This document shows positions 52,187-61,354 of a stretch of 64,000 nt of DNA, piece by piece. How positions within the stretch are numbered: the stretch's first letter is position 1; each line of letters begins with the position of its first letter. The stretch is from Alicyclobacillus shizuokensis NBRC 103103 (GTDB taxonomy: Bacteria > Bacillota > Bacilli > Alicyclobacillales > Alicyclobacillaceae), in NCBI RefSeq assembly GCF_001552255.1, contig NZ_BCQV01000004.1:62001-126000 (forward strand), in the 5' to 3' direction. The translations under genes and the position numbers were made by a program. The notes beneath the pieces are model-generated. The model saw only the letters and a program-made list of their open reading frames with translations. It ran no database searches and was not told where the DNA came from.

Positions 52187-53173
52187 TTGACTTCGAACAA
52201 GATAGGGTTCCCACTGGGGCCGTTTACAAAATACGAACTCAATCCTATCTTGGGACCGCAGGGGAATGGCTGGGAGGCCAAGGATCTGTTCAATCCGACC
52301 GCGGTCGCCAAGGACGGGAAGATATACATGCTGTACCGTGCCGAGGACCACAGCGGCAGCGGCCGTTGGAACGGCACCTCGCGCATCGGGCTTGCGTTCA
52401 GCGAGGATGGAATCCGCTTTCAACGCCATCCCCAGCCCGTGCTCGTGCCGACGGAGGGGTATGAGCTTCCGGGGGGGTGTGAGGATCCGCGTGTCACCCA
52501 GGTGGGGGCCACGTACTACATGACCTACACGGCGTTTGACGGCCGGAGCGCGTACCTGTGCCTGGCCACTTCGAAGGACCTGTTCACCTGGGAGAAACAC
52601 GGGATATTGTTCCCTGAGTGGCGGGGCGGATCGGACAAGGTGTGGTCCAAGTCGGGAGCCATCCTGTCGACGCCGATAGACGGACGGTACGTCATGTACT
52701 TCGGCGACACCAGCATCTGGATGGCTCACTCGAAGGACCTCATCCACTGGACGCCGGTGGCGGAGCCGGTGCTACGTCCGTCCACCAATCCAGACGCCTT
52801 CGACAGCGCGCTCATCGAGCCCGGTCCGCAGCCAGTATTGACCGACCAGGGCATCCTCCTCATCTACAATGCCGCCCGGCGGATTGACAATCCGTCCAGT
52901 CCGCAGCATGGCCAGCTGCACTATGCGAGCGGCCAGGCGCTCTTGGCCAAGGAAGACCCGTTGCGAGTGCTCAAACGCACAACGGTTCCCTTCCTCACCC
53001 CGGGAACTCTGGACGAGCGGGTGGGCCAGGTGGACAATGTCGTGTTCGTCGAAGGGCTGGTGGAGCACAACGGTTTCTGGTACCTCTATTATGGCATGGC
53101 CGACTCGAAGATAGGGGTCGCGACGGCACCCGCTTCGGCGCGGGCTGAGGATGGGGAAGCGATGGCTTCCTGA
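52187..53173 (+). CDS. GH130 family glycoside phosphorylase/hydrolase
   Basis: This five-bladed beta-propeller enzyme of 328 residues is related to beta-mannoside phosphorylases. Motifs are FTKYELNPIL and WEAKDLFNPTAVAKDGKIYMLYRAED (catalytic Asp region), LPGGCEDPRVTQVGATYYMTYTAFDG, GSDKVWSKSGAIL, and a final VDNVVFVEGLVEHNGFWYLYYGMADSKIGVAT. The phosphate-binding residues that separate phosphorylases from hydrolases cannot be judged by eye. There is no signal peptide, so it acts in the cytosol. TTG 52187 has GGGAGG nine bases upstream; TTG 52178 is inside that site. No mannose-uptake genes are adjacent. Confidence 0.85.
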   Translation: MTSNKIGFPLGPFTKYELNPILGPQGNGWEAKDLFNPTAVAKDGKIYMLYRAEDHSGSGRWNGTSRIGLAFSEDGIRFQRHPQPVLVPTEGYELPGGCEDPRVTQVGATYYMTYTAFDGRSAYLCLATSKDLFTWEKHGILFPEWRGGSDKVWSKSGAILSTPIDGRYVMYFGDTSIWMAHSKDLIHWTPVAEPVLRPSTNPDAFDSALIEPGPQPVLTDQGILLIYNAARRIDNPSSPQHGQLHYASGQALLAKEDPLRVLKRTTVPFLTPGTLDERVGQVDNVVFVEGLVEHNGFWYLYYGMADSKIGVATAPASARAEDGEAMAS

Positions 53174-53192
53174 TCCAGCGGCTGGGCACTTC

Positions 53193-53888
53193 TTATTGCA
53201 GTGTCAGCAGCCGTTCGGCCAGCGCGAGGTCGGCGGGGTATGTGACTTTCAGGTTTCGCACGTCGCCTTCGACCACATGCACCGGAGCCAGTTGGAAGCG
53301 CAGAACCAGGCTGCAGTCGTCGCTGGCCAGCACAGGGGCCTGAGTGGCCATGGCCAATTGATGGGCGCGGCGGAGCACCTGCAGATGAAACGCCTGCGGG
53401 GTCTGCGCCCTCCACAGCCGGGCCCGGTCCGGTATGGCGTCGATGCGGCCCGAGTCGTTCACTTCAAACACGGTGTCGGTGGCCGGAATGGCGGCCGACA
53501 CCGCCTTGTGTTGGTGCAGTGCGGACACGCACCGGGCTATCACCGCCTCGCTCACCAGCGGCCGGGCTGCGTCGTGGATCAAAACCCAGGCGTCCTCCTC
53601 CGCGATGGCGTCGATGCCGGCTTTGCTGCTTTGTTGACGGGTCTCGCCGCCGGGAACCACGCGTCGGAGCTTGGTGTAGCGATTGCGTCTCACGATGTGC
53701 CGGGTTCGTTCCTCTGTGTCCGGGTGTGCGACGAGAATCATCTCGTCGACGTGCGCGCTGGCTTCAAACGCGTCCAGGGCGTGCTCGAGAATCGTGCGCC
53801 CGGCGAGCGACAGAAACTGTTTGGGGACGCCGGCGCCCATGCGCTGTCCGGTCCCGGAGGCCAAAATCACCGCAAAAACCTTTCGCAA
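53193..53888 (-). CDS. ispD: 2-C-methyl-D-erythritol 4-phosphate cytidylyltransferase
   Basis: IspD adds CMP to methylerythritol phosphate in the MEP route to isoprenoids. The 231-residue protein shows ILASGTGQRMGAGVPKQFLSLAGRTILEHALDAF (glycine-rich CTP loop with Lys), DAARPLVS, PATDTVFE and TPQAFHLQVLRRAHQLA, the standard order. The TTG at 53888 follows AAGGGG by ten bases; a perfect TATAAT lies at 53940-53935 on the minus strand. No ispF is adjacent. The divergent neighbour is a fosmidomycin-resistance-type exporter. Confidence 0.92.
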   Translation of the reverse strand: MRKVFAVILASGTGQRMGAGVPKQFLSLAGRTILEHALDAFEASAHVDEMILVAHPDTEERTRHIVRRNRYTKLRRVVPGGETRQQSSKAGIDAIAEEDAWVLIHDAARPLVSEAVIARCVSALHQHKAVSAAIPATDTVFEVNDSGRIDAIPDRARLWRAQTPQAFHLQVLRRAHQLAMATQAPVLASDDCSLVLRFQLAPVHVVEGDVRNLKVTYPADLALAERLLTLQ

Positions 53889-53934
53889 CTCGAACAAACC
53901 CCTTACAATGGTCACGTACTGGATTTCGACACCG

Positions 53935-53940
53935 ATTATA
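53935..53940 (-). promoter_or_regulatory. TATAAT -10 element for ispD
   Basis: A perfect TATAAT on the minus strand lies 47 bases before the TTG start in the 150-base region shared with the divergent MFS gene. Its -35 (TACCAG) is weak. Confidence 0.4.
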
Positions 53941-54038
53941 CAAGTTTGTCTCGAATTCTGGTAGAAACCTGGTGGTGGCCTGTCCTCGTCCACACGCCCT
54001 GTCGTGGGACGAATCGGCGGCCGCTGAGGAGGGGAACG

Positions 54039-55241
54039 ATGATGTCCACACCTTTGGCTGCACTGTCGTCCGCCCCTCTGCAGAAGGGGCGCGTATGGAC
54101 GCTCAGCGGTGCTCACTTGATGAACGACCTGATGACCAGCGGTATCGTGCCGGCCCTGATGCCCCTGTACAAGTCGGCGTTCCATCTGAGCTACACCCAA
54201 GCCGGACTGGTTGTGCTGGTCTCGTACCTCACGTCTTCGGTATCGCAGCCGCTGTTCGGCATCCTGTCCGACCGGCGCCCGCAGGCTTGGCTCTTGCCGT
54301 TTGGCCTGCTGCTGGTCGGCGTGGGGCTGTCCTTGTCCGGGGTCGCCCCATCCTATCCTCTGTTGCTCCTGGCGGTGGCGGTGTCCGGGCTCGGTTCCGG
54401 CGTGTTTCACCCAGAGGCTTCGCGCGGTGCCCACTTGGCGGCGGGAAGCGCCAAGGGCACGGCCCAGTCCATCTTCCAGGTGGGCGGCAACGCCGGGCAG
54501 GCGCTCGGTCCGCTGGCCGTGCCGCTTCTGCGCGCCTACACCGGCATCCACGGGCTGCTGTGGTTTCTGGTAATCGGCGTGCTGGCGTTCTTGTTGACGA
54601 TCCGGTTGGTGCCTTGGTACAAGGCCAACGCGCGCGGGCAGGCGGGCGCGCGTGCCTCACGGGCGGGGCAAGACCGGCCGTGGGCGATGGCGCTGCTGAC
54701 CGTTGCCATCATCGCGCGCGCCTGGGCCCAGGTGGGGATTCCCGCGTTTCTGCCGTTTTTCTACGAGGAGCAGCACATGTCCCTCGACCAGGGCGAAATC
54801 TACAGCTTTTTGTTCTTGGGCGCCGGTGCGGTGGCGACGCTGTGCGGCGGCCCTCTGTCCGACCGGTTTGGCCGCAAGTGGCTGATGGTTGGGACGACAC
54901 TCTTGGCGGTACCGTTTGCCTGGCTGCTGCCGCACACCCACGGCATCTGGGCGGCAGTGGACCTGGCGCTGCTCGGTTTTTGTATGCTCGCCACGTTCGC
55001 CGTCACGGTGGTCTACGGGCAGATGCTGCTGCCCGGGCGCATCGGGTTGGCGTCGGGACTGGTGATTGGCCTTGGCATCGGGGCCGCCGGCGTGGGCGCC
55101 GCGTTCATGGGCGGGCTGGCGGACCATTTTGGGGTGCAGTTCATCATCCATCTGTACGTCATCCTTCCGGCGCTGGCGGCGGTGTTGTTTGCGCTTCTGC
55201 CCAGCGATCGGGCCTTGGCGGCCGGCTCGGCGCGCTCCTGA
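54039..55241 (+). CDS. MFS exporter, fosmidomycin-resistance (Fsr) family
   Basis: This 400-residue, 12-helix major facilitator protein has the opening LSGAHLMNDLMTSGIVPALMPLYKSAFHLSYTQAGLVVLVSYLTSSVSQPLFGILSDRRPQ, typical of Fsr proteins. GLGSGVFHPEASRGAHLAAGSAKGTAQSIFQVGGNAGQALGPL is the highly conserved FHPE/A-N/G-Q-GxxxGP segment. The second half has GGPLSDRFGRKWLMV (motif A). Relatives export fosmidomycin, an inhibitor of the MEP enzyme Dxr, or other compounds. It is divergent from ispD of the same pathway. GGAGG is six bases before ATG 54039. Confidence 0.85.
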   Translation: MMSTPLAALSSAPLQKGRVWTLSGAHLMNDLMTSGIVPALMPLYKSAFHLSYTQAGLVVLVSYLTSSVSQPLFGILSDRRPQAWLLPFGLLLVGVGLSLSGVAPSYPLLLLAVAVSGLGSGVFHPEASRGAHLAAGSAKGTAQSIFQVGGNAGQALGPLAVPLLRAYTGIHGLLWFLVIGVLAFLLTIRLVPWYKANARGQAGARASRAGQDRPWAMALLTVAIIARAWAQVGIPAFLPFFYEEQHMSLDQGEIYSFLFLGAGAVATLCGGPLSDRFGRKWLMVGTTLLAVPFAWLLPHTHGIWAAVDLALLGFCMLATFAVTVVYGQMLLPGRIGLASGLVIGLGIGAAGVGAAFMGGLADHFGVQFIIHLYVILPALAAVLFALLPSDRALAAGSARS

Positions 55242-55298
55242 GCGGCACCGGGCTGGAAGTGGGTGGCCGCTCCGCCCGTGCGGAGGGGTGAGGGTGCC

Positions 55299-56717
55299 TT
55301 ACCAGAGGATAAGACCCACCACCGTGCTGACCACCAAACCCGCCAGCACGGGAACCAGGTTGCGTTTGGCGAGTTCGGTGACGTTCACACCCGCCATGGC
55401 AGCCACCGCGATGAGCGACGACCAGGCGATGAGCGTGCCGCCCCCGGACCAGACCGAGCCCATCTGCCCAATCGCTCCCAGCAGCGACGCGGTCTGCGGC
55501 TGGCCGGGGGCCAGCGCGCCGGCAACCGAGCCGACCAACGGCAACCCTGCAAAGCCAGATCCGTCCAGCCCTGTGACAAGCCCCAGAATGAGCACGCCGA
55601 ATGCGGCTACCGCGCTGCCAGGCGGGAGAGCGTGGCTGACGTGCACCGCCGCGTCAAACAAAAACCCGGGCGCTCCTTGGCCGAGAATCCCCTTTGCTCC
55701 GTCGGGGCTGCCCAGGTAGAAGAAGCCAGCAATGGGGATGACCGGCCCCATGGCCCGGAACGAGAACGTGAATCCTTCCACCAGGTGATGGCTCACCCGC
55801 TCCAGTCCCCCCATACCGCGCCCTCCTCCGGCCAGTCCGAGGATGACCAACAAAAGCGCTCCCACTCCCCCAAGCAGGGCGGTGGCATCACTGCCCTTGA
55901 GCTGAAACACGTACAAGGCGGCCATCACGGCGACCAGAAACACCGGCACGACAACGGCGAACACCAAAGCCCGGCAGCTGGCGAGCGGTGGGCTTGGGCC
56001 TCCCTGGGAGGTCGCGGCCATCTCCAATTGGCTGTCGCCGAGCATGCCGGCTACCTGCATCCGGTCTTCGGCAGACTGTCGGCGGAACTGTCTGATTTCC
56101 TGGCGCTGCATCAGGTAGGCCAGCGGGATCGCCACGGCGCCTGTGACCCCGGTGAGGATACCGCCCTTGACCAGTACCAGGGTCAGCGGAACGCCGGCGG
56201 CGCCGGCCGTGATGCTCGGTGCCCCCTGAATCACCACGTCGCCGGCGAGGGCCATGCCCTGGCCAGCCAGGGCCACCGCCGCGGCTGCCGCCAGCGGGCT
56301 GAGGCCGGCCCGCACTGCCGCCGGGATGAGCAATGCGCCGACCAGTGGGATGGCCGGGGTTGGCCAAAAGAACAAAGAGATGGCCGCTGTCGCGAGGACC
56401 AACACGATGTAGGCGACCAGAGGGTTTCGCATCAGCTTCTGAATCGGCCGCACCATGTACACGTCGGCGCCGATGTGGTGGGCCGCCCGCAGCATGGCGA
56501 CCATAATGGAGATGATCAAGAAGACGTTGAACAGCTGCGTCGCCGCATACAAGTCGGCGTTGAATATCGATTCCATGGCGGCAATCAGAGAGCCCTGATA
56601 GGCCCACGCGGCCAAGAACGTGAAGATGAGGCTGGGCACCACCAGGTTCTTGCGGAAAACCATGGTCAGCACGACAGCCAGCGCCCCCAACAGGTAGACC
56701 CAGTGTGCGAGCGTCAT
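55299..56717 (-). CDS. uncharacterised multi-pass permease
   Basis: This 472-residue membrane protein has 10-12 hydrophobic helices. Repeated patterns suggest an inverted-repeat carrier fold such as those of C4-dicarboxylate or gluconate permeases: ATAAISLFFWPTPAIPLVGALLIPAAVRAGLSPLAAAAAVALAGQGMALAGD in the first half, and GLVTGLDGSGFAGLPLVGSVAGAL...GGGTLIAWSSLIAVAAMAGV in the second. I do not recognise a named family. An Asp-containing membrane segment (GLDGSGF) could be part of the transport site. ATG 56717 is preferred because GGGGGTGAT lies just upstream; ATG 56723 is also in frame. It is convergent with the Fsr gene. Confidence 0.6.
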   Translation of the reverse strand: MTLAHWVYLLGALAVVLTMVFRKNLVVPSLIFTFLAAWAYQGSLIAAMESIFNADLYAATQLFNVFLIISIMVAMLRAAHHIGADVYMVRPIQKLMRNPLVAYIVLVLATAAISLFFWPTPAIPLVGALLIPAAVRAGLSPLAAAAAVALAGQGMALAGDVVIQGAPSITAGAAGVPLTLVLVKGGILTGVTGAVAIPLAYLMQRQEIRQFRRQSAEDRMQVAGMLGDSQLEMAATSQGGPSPPLASCRALVFAVVVPVFLVAVMAALYVFQLKGSDATALLGGVGALLLVILGLAGGGRGMGGLERVSHHLVEGFTFSFRAMGPVIPIAGFFYLGSPDGAKGILGQGAPGFLFDAAVHVSHALPPGSAVAAFGVLILGLVTGLDGSGFAGLPLVGSVAGALAPGQPQTASLLGAIGQMGSVWSGGGTLIAWSSLIAVAAMAGVNVTELAKRNLVPVLAGLVVSTVVGLILW

Positions 56718-56920
56718 ATCCATCACCCCCAGCAGCCTATGTGCGCGCCCACGGCCGGGTGAGGCCCGGTTTGTCGTCAAACCGTCGCTTTTTCTCGCCA
56801 GGACCCCTCGATTTTGACGCCCAATCCACGTACTCTATCCTTGAGTCCTTACGCCATCTGTCAGGGAAAGGGAATCTTCGCCGCAGGATCAGACCTGGCC
56901 GGGAAGGAGACGGAGGACCC

Positions 56921-59467
56921 ATGAAAAGGAAGTATATCGCACGCATCGTGATCGCCTTTGCGGCGATCGTTGTCATCTTTGTCGGCGTGTTTGTGGCTTT
57001 GGTGGAACTGATGCCGTTTGACGCATCGAAACTGGAACTGAATACCACCCCAACGGTGGTCTACGACAAGGACGGGCATCAGCTGGCCACCATCAGCGCG
57101 CCGGGGAGCAACGATATCTCCTATCAGGACATCCCGCAAAATCTCCAGGAAGCCGTGGTGGCGACCGAGGACCGCAACTATTGGCAGGGGTCCAGTATCG
57201 ATGTCCGGGGCCTGTTGCGGGCGGTGTTTGTGGACCTGTGGACAGGGAGTTTGTCCCAGGGCGGCAGCACGATTCAAGAACAATTGGCGAAAATCGTGTA
57301 TCTGACGGATAAGAAGACGTTCTCACGCAAGTTTCAGCAGATTGTCCTGGGTGTCCAGATTGACCGCCACTTCAGCAAGCAAGAGATTCTGGCCATGTAC
57401 CTCAACCGGGCGTACTTCGGCGAGGGAGCCACCGGCATTCGCGAGGCGGCCATCCGTTACTTTGGGGTGGACCTGGCCAAGCACCCGGATCAACTGACGC
57501 TCAACCAGGCGGCGACCTTGGCCGGGCTGTTGCAGGCGCCCAGCGCCTACGATCCGATTGCGCACGAGGCGGCGGCCGAAAAGCGGCGCAACCAGGTGCT
57601 GGAGAACATGGTCAAGTACGGGAATCTCAGCGAGGCCGAGGCCAAGCGGGTCGAGGCCCAGAAGATCAATGCCTCGTTCCACAACCTGCCTGGCGACATC
57701 TGGGACAAAAACCCGATGTTGGCCCGGTTCTTGTTTGATTACGCGGAGCAAAACGGCATCGACAAAGACCTGTTGTCGCAGGGCGGGTTGAAGGTCTATA
57801 CGACCATCGATCCGCAGGTGCAATCGGCTTTGAACACTGTGTTCTATAAGAGCAACAACTACAACAACCACTTTGAACCGGCTGTCCATGGCCAACCGGT
57901 ACCCGCCGCCGCCGTGTTTGTGGACCCGAAGACGGGCGGCATCCTGGGCGCCGCGACGGGGCATGGGGCCAATGCGGTGAACGGGATCGACCGGGTGTAC
58001 GAGTATGGCTCGCCCGGCTCTTCCATCAAGCCGGTGCTCGACTACGGCCCGGCACTGGAAGAGGGCAAAATCACCCCGAACACGGTGCTGGACAACCAGC
58101 CGCACGACTTTGGCCACGGGTTTTACCCGCGAAACGACGAGCCGATGCCATCCCGTGTGACCGTGCGCTGGGCGCTGGCCCACTCGGCCAACGTGGCGGC
58201 CTGCACGGTGCTGCAGATGATTGGCATCGACAACGGAATCCAGTTTGCGGAGAACATGGGCCTGCAGTTTACGCAGAGCGACCATCAACACCTGGGCATC
58301 GCCATCGGCGGTATGCAGAAGGGTGTGACGCCGATGCAGATGGCCCAGGCCTATTCGGCGTTTGACAACGGCGGCGTCATGGAGCAGGCGCACCTGATCC
58401 GGCGCATTGTCAACCAATCCGGGGACGAAATCTACAATTTTGCCCCGGCCGCCAAGCGGGTGATGAGTGAGCGCACCGCGCAAGTCATGACCGACCTTTT
58501 GACCGACGTGGTCAGCTACGGCACCGGCACCGGCGCCCAGCTTCCCGGCTGGGGAGTGGCCGGTAAGACCGGAACGGTGCAGTACGACTCGTCGCAAAAC
58601 GGGGGCCACCAGGATTGGGTGCGCCTGGCCTGGTTTGATGGCTACACACCAAACATGGTCGGCAGCATCTACATGGGATGGAACTACGACGGCCCAGGGC
58701 CGGAATATCACATGCTCAGCAGCGACCAGCCGTCTTATATGTGTTCGCAGATCTTCGGCGATGTGATTCGTCTGGCCGAGCAGGGACGCACGCCCGAGCA
58801 GTTTGACCTGTCGCAGGCCGGCAGCGAATCGACGCAGCCCTCCACTCAGACCAAAACGGCCGTGAAGGGGTTGCACGCGTCCTGGGACGCCACGCGCGGC
58901 AGCGTCGAGCTGTCTTGGCAGTCCGACCTGACCGGAGATGTGAACTTCATCATCTCGCGTTCGGGCGGCGGCACCAGCTCCACCCAGATTGGCGAGACGG
59001 CGAGCCTCAACTTCTACGATGCCAACGTCAGCGAAGGGCAGACGTACACCTACACCGTCCAGGCGGTCGATCCGGCCAGCGGATCGAAGGTGGGCAGCCC
59101 GGCTTCCCTCACGGTCAGGGTGGAGGCGCCGGCATCGCCGCCGGAGAACTCGACAAACAACGGGGTTGGTGAGGGAAATTCCATGGCCCCCGGTACTCCG
59201 GGGGCGCCGGAGAACGGCACGGGCAGCACGACCGCCAACAACTCCGTCAACAACACCACGGGCGCGGTCCCGCCCACCAATTCCACGGGCAACAACACGG
59301 TCCCCACGGGCCCGGTCGGGACGGGTAACGAAGGAGCGACGGGAGGCCCGGTGCCGCCGGTCCAGGGCGGCGGAAGCAATACCGGCAGCGGCGTCGGTAA
59401 CACTCAGCCGAGCAGCGGTGCGAACAGCGAGGCCAAGACGGGCGGGACCAACTCCACAAAAGGATGA
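56921..59467 (+). CDS. class A penicillin-binding protein with FN3 and low-complexity tail
   Basis: This bifunctional enzyme polymerises and cross-links peptidoglycan outside the membrane. Of 848 residues, about 8-30 form the membrane anchor. The glycosyltransferase (GT51) domain runs to about 240, with catalytic Glu83 in ATEDRNYW, then QGGSTIQEQLAKIVYL and RKFQQIVLGVQIDRHFSKQEILAMYLNRAYFGEGATGI. The transpeptidase has Ser367-x-x-Lys370 (GSSIKP), Ser422-Ala-Asn424 and Lys549-Thr-Gly-Thr. A fibronectin type III-like domain (about 650-735) precedes a 110-residue tail of N, T, G, P and S. ATG 56921 follows GGAGACGGAGGA. queC begins just behind. Confidence 0.93.
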   Translation: MKRKYIARIVIAFAAIVVIFVGVFVALVELMPFDASKLELNTTPTVVYDKDGHQLATISAPGSNDISYQDIPQNLQEAVVATEDRNYWQGSSIDVRGLLRAVFVDLWTGSLSQGGSTIQEQLAKIVYLTDKKTFSRKFQQIVLGVQIDRHFSKQEILAMYLNRAYFGEGATGIREAAIRYFGVDLAKHPDQLTLNQAATLAGLLQAPSAYDPIAHEAAAEKRRNQVLENMVKYGNLSEAEAKRVEAQKINASFHNLPGDIWDKNPMLARFLFDYAEQNGIDKDLLSQGGLKVYTTIDPQVQSALNTVFYKSNNYNNHFEPAVHGQPVPAAAVFVDPKTGGILGAATGHGANAVNGIDRVYEYGSPGSSIKPVLDYGPALEEGKITPNTVLDNQPHDFGHGFYPRNDEPMPSRVTVRWALAHSANVAACTVLQMIGIDNGIQFAENMGLQFTQSDHQHLGIAIGGMQKGVTPMQMAQAYSAFDNGGVMEQAHLIRRIVNQSGDEIYNFAPAAKRVMSERTAQVMTDLLTDVVSYGTGTGAQLPGWGVAGKTGTVQYDSSQNGGHQDWVRLAWFDGYTPNMVGSIYMGWNYDGPGPEYHMLSSDQPSYMCSQIFGDVIRLAEQGRTPEQFDLSQAGSESTQPSTQTKTAVKGLHASWDATRGSVELSWQSDLTGDVNFIISRSGGGTSSTQIGETASLNFYDANVSEGQTYTYTVQAVDPASGSKVGSPASLTVRVEAPASPPENSTNNGVGEGNSMAPGTPGAPENGTGSTTANNSVNNTTGAVPPTNSTGNNTVPTGPVGTGNEGATGGPVPPVQGGGSNTGSGVGNTQPSSGANSEAKTGGTNSTKG

Positions 59468-59490
59468 AACCGAGGAGAGGGGGCGCGAGC

Positions 59491-60171
59491 TTGCGCGCAG
59501 TTGTGATTTTGAGCGGCGGTCTGGACAGCACGACCTGCATGGGCATCGCGCAGGACGCCGGGTACGAGTTGTTTCCCATTACCTTCGACTATGGGCAGCG
59601 CCACCGGATTGAGTTGGAGAAGGCGCAGGCGGTGGCGCGCCACTACCGCGTGGCGGAGCACCGGGTGGTCCAGCTTGATTTTCTCTCCCAGTTCGGCGGC
59701 AGCGCCTTGACCGACCGGTCGCTGGCGGTGCCGACAGGAGGCGTGAGCCCGGAGAACGAGATCCCCATCACGTACGTTCCGGGGCGCAACCTCATCTTTT
59801 TGTCCATTGCCGCCTCGTACGCGGAGGTCAAGGGAGCAGAGGCGCTATACATCGGCGTCAACGCTCTCGACTACAGCGGCTATCCGGATTGTCGCCCAGC
59901 CTTCATCTCGGCTGTGCAAGAGGTGCTCCGTGTGGGCACCAAGGCGGGCGTCGAGGGTCGGCCCATACGCATCGAGACGCCGCTTTTGCACTTGACCAAG
60001 GCCGAGATCATCCGCTTGGGTATGCGCCTTGGCGTGCCCTACGAGCTCACCACTTCCTGCTACAACGGTCAGGAGGTGGCGTGTGGCGAGTGCGACAGCT
60101 GCCGGCTGCGCTTGAAAGGGTTCGCGGAGGCGGGGGTTGAAGATCCGATTCCGTATCGGGTGCGGGCCTGA
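59491..60171 (+). CDS. queC: 7-cyano-7-deazaguanine synthase
   Basis: QueC converts 7-carboxy-7-deazaguanine to preQ0 with ATP and ammonia, a step to queuosine in tRNA. The 226-residue protein has the N-type ATP pyrophosphatase loop VVILSGGLDSTTCMGIA, PITFDYGQRHRIELEKA, TYVPGRNLIFLS, GVNALDYSGYPDCRPAF, and the zinc cluster TSCYNGQEVACGECDSCRLRLKGF. TTG 59491 with GAGGAGAGGGGG eight bases upstream is chosen; ATG 59464 overlaps the PBP stop but lacks a spaced ribosome site. queD, queE and queF are not in the window. Confidence 0.92.
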   Translation: MRAVVILSGGLDSTTCMGIAQDAGYELFPITFDYGQRHRIELEKAQAVARHYRVAEHRVVQLDFLSQFGGSALTDRSLAVPTGGVSPENEIPITYVPGRNLIFLSIAASYAEVKGAEALYIGVNALDYSGYPDCRPAFISAVQEVLRVGTKAGVEGRPIRIETPLLHLTKAEIIRLGMRLGVPYELTTSCYNGQEVACGECDSCRLRLKGFAEAGVEDPIPYRVRA

Positions 60172-60346
60172 AACCCCGCTCGGATTCGTCGGACCGGTGG
60201 CTCCTTTTTCCCAGGGTCCGCATGCGGACAGTCCAAATCCGGCAACACTATGCTGCAAACGAGAGCGGGCGGACGCCGCAGGTTTCGGCACGCGGCAGGC
60301 TGCCTGCCATCGCCGCTCCGAGCGGCGACGTGGAGGTGGAGGTCCG

Positions 60347-60823
60347 GTGGACTATCGCATCGCGGACCTTGTCTTTTTGCGTGGGGTGCACCTGTTTGAC
60401 CGGGTCATTCAGCGTGTGACCCACAGCCCGTACAGCCACGTGGCAGGCGTTGTGCTCCCGGGCCAATTGATGGAGGTCCGTGCCTCGCGGCGCGTCGGGT
60501 ATCTGCCGCTGTCTGCGTATAAGGGTCTGGCCGACCTGTACACCTGTGACGAATTGAACGAGGATCAACGTGCGGGCATCCGGGACTACGTGCTGCGGGA
60601 GTACGGCTATGATTATGATTATTGGTTGATTGCCTGGGAAGGGGTACGCTACCTATTGCACCTGGTGCTGCCGTTCCAGGAGCCGCCGCGCACACGCATC
60701 TGTTCGACGCTTTGGTGCGAGGCGTACCGCTCCGTCGGGGTGGACCTGTGCCCGCAGGTCCGTTTTCCGGCTCCGGCCGATCTCGCCCGTTCCTTACGCC
60801 TGCGCAAAGTGCGCGCACTGTAA
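60347..60823 (+). CDS. YiiX/YebB-like permuted papain-fold amidase
   Basis: This 158-residue protein has the conserved His region SPYSHVAGVVLPGQLMEVRASRRVGYLPLSAY and the nucleophile region RTRICSTLWCEAYRSVGVDL in the permuted His-before-Cys order of the YiiX/NlpC-P60-like superfamily. Such enzymes cleave amide or ester bonds; the target is not known. GYDYDYWLIAW is likely the middle helix. There is no signal peptide. GTG 60347 is preceded by two GGAGG copies (60332-60336 and 60338-60342). It starts 175 bases after queC; that gap holds no recognisable element. Confidence 0.7.
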   Translation: MDYRIADLVFLRGVHLFDRVIQRVTHSPYSHVAGVVLPGQLMEVRASRRVGYLPLSAYKGLADLYTCDELNEDQRAGIRDYVLREYGYDYDYWLIAWEGVRYLLHLVLPFQEPPRTRICSTLWCEAYRSVGVDLCPQVRFPAPADLARSLRLRKVRAL

Positions 60824-60856
60824 GGCGGCGGCCCATGGGAGGACAGCCCCGCAAGG

Positions 60857-61324
60857 TCAGATGGGGAAGTTTCGAATCAACTGCCAGGTTTTCTCCAGTT
60901 GTTGCCTACGCTCCTCGGGCGCGCTCACATATTCGACGAGAAACGGCACCGCCTCCGGGTGCAGGCGCAGGAAGAGAACGATGCGTGCCTCCTCGCCCGA
61001 CAGCGGGATGGCAGTGGTCGGCGACCAAGCGCCGGGCGGCGCCTCCGCAGCCGTCGACGCGTGGGATGTGGCCGGCGGCGCATCCGCCGTGGGTCCCGCG
61101 GCCGGGACGCCGTCCTTCTTGGCCGCCGCGTCCGCCCCAGCATCGGTGAGGTCGGAGATGGACACGCCCAAGGCCGCGGCCAAGCGGGCCAACGCGCCCG
61201 CATCCGGTGTGCGGCGGCCGGTTTCGTACATCGCCACGGCGCTCGCCGACAGTCCCGTTTCCTTGGCCAGACGGGCCTGTGTCCAGCCTTTCTGCTTGCG
61301 CCACTCGGCCAGTCTCAGCGGCAT
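60857..61324 (-). CDS. XRE-family regulator with Ala/Pro linker
   Basis: This 155-residue protein has an N-terminal helix-turn-helix (LRLAEWRKQKGWTQARLAKETGLSASAVAMYETGRRTPDAGALARLAAALGVSISDLT). A low-complexity Ala/Pro/Thr linker (about 62-105) joins it to a helical C-terminal segment (SGEEARIVLFLRLHPEAVPFLVEYVSAPEERRQQLEKTWQLI). Relatives in Bacilli are small regulators of unknown target. AAGGAGG lies six bases before ATG 61324. It is located 30 bases after the truncated haemoglobin gene in the same direction, so both may be co-transcribed. Confidence 0.8.
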   Translation of the reverse strand: MPLRLAEWRKQKGWTQARLAKETGLSASAVAMYETGRRTPDAGALARLAAALGVSISDLTDAGADAAAKKDGVPAAGPTADAPPATSHASTAAEAPPGAWSPTTAIPLSGEEARIVLFLRLHPEAVPFLVEYVSAPEERRQQLEKTWQLIRNFPI

Positions 61325-61354
61325 GGTTTTCCTCCTTCGCGAGTGGGTTTGCCT

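Noticed and set aside
53889-54551. Long N-terminal extension of the ispD frame
   Set aside because: It is antisense to the Fsr exporter and lacks similarity to IspD, whose normal N-terminus begins at 53888 behind AAGGGG.
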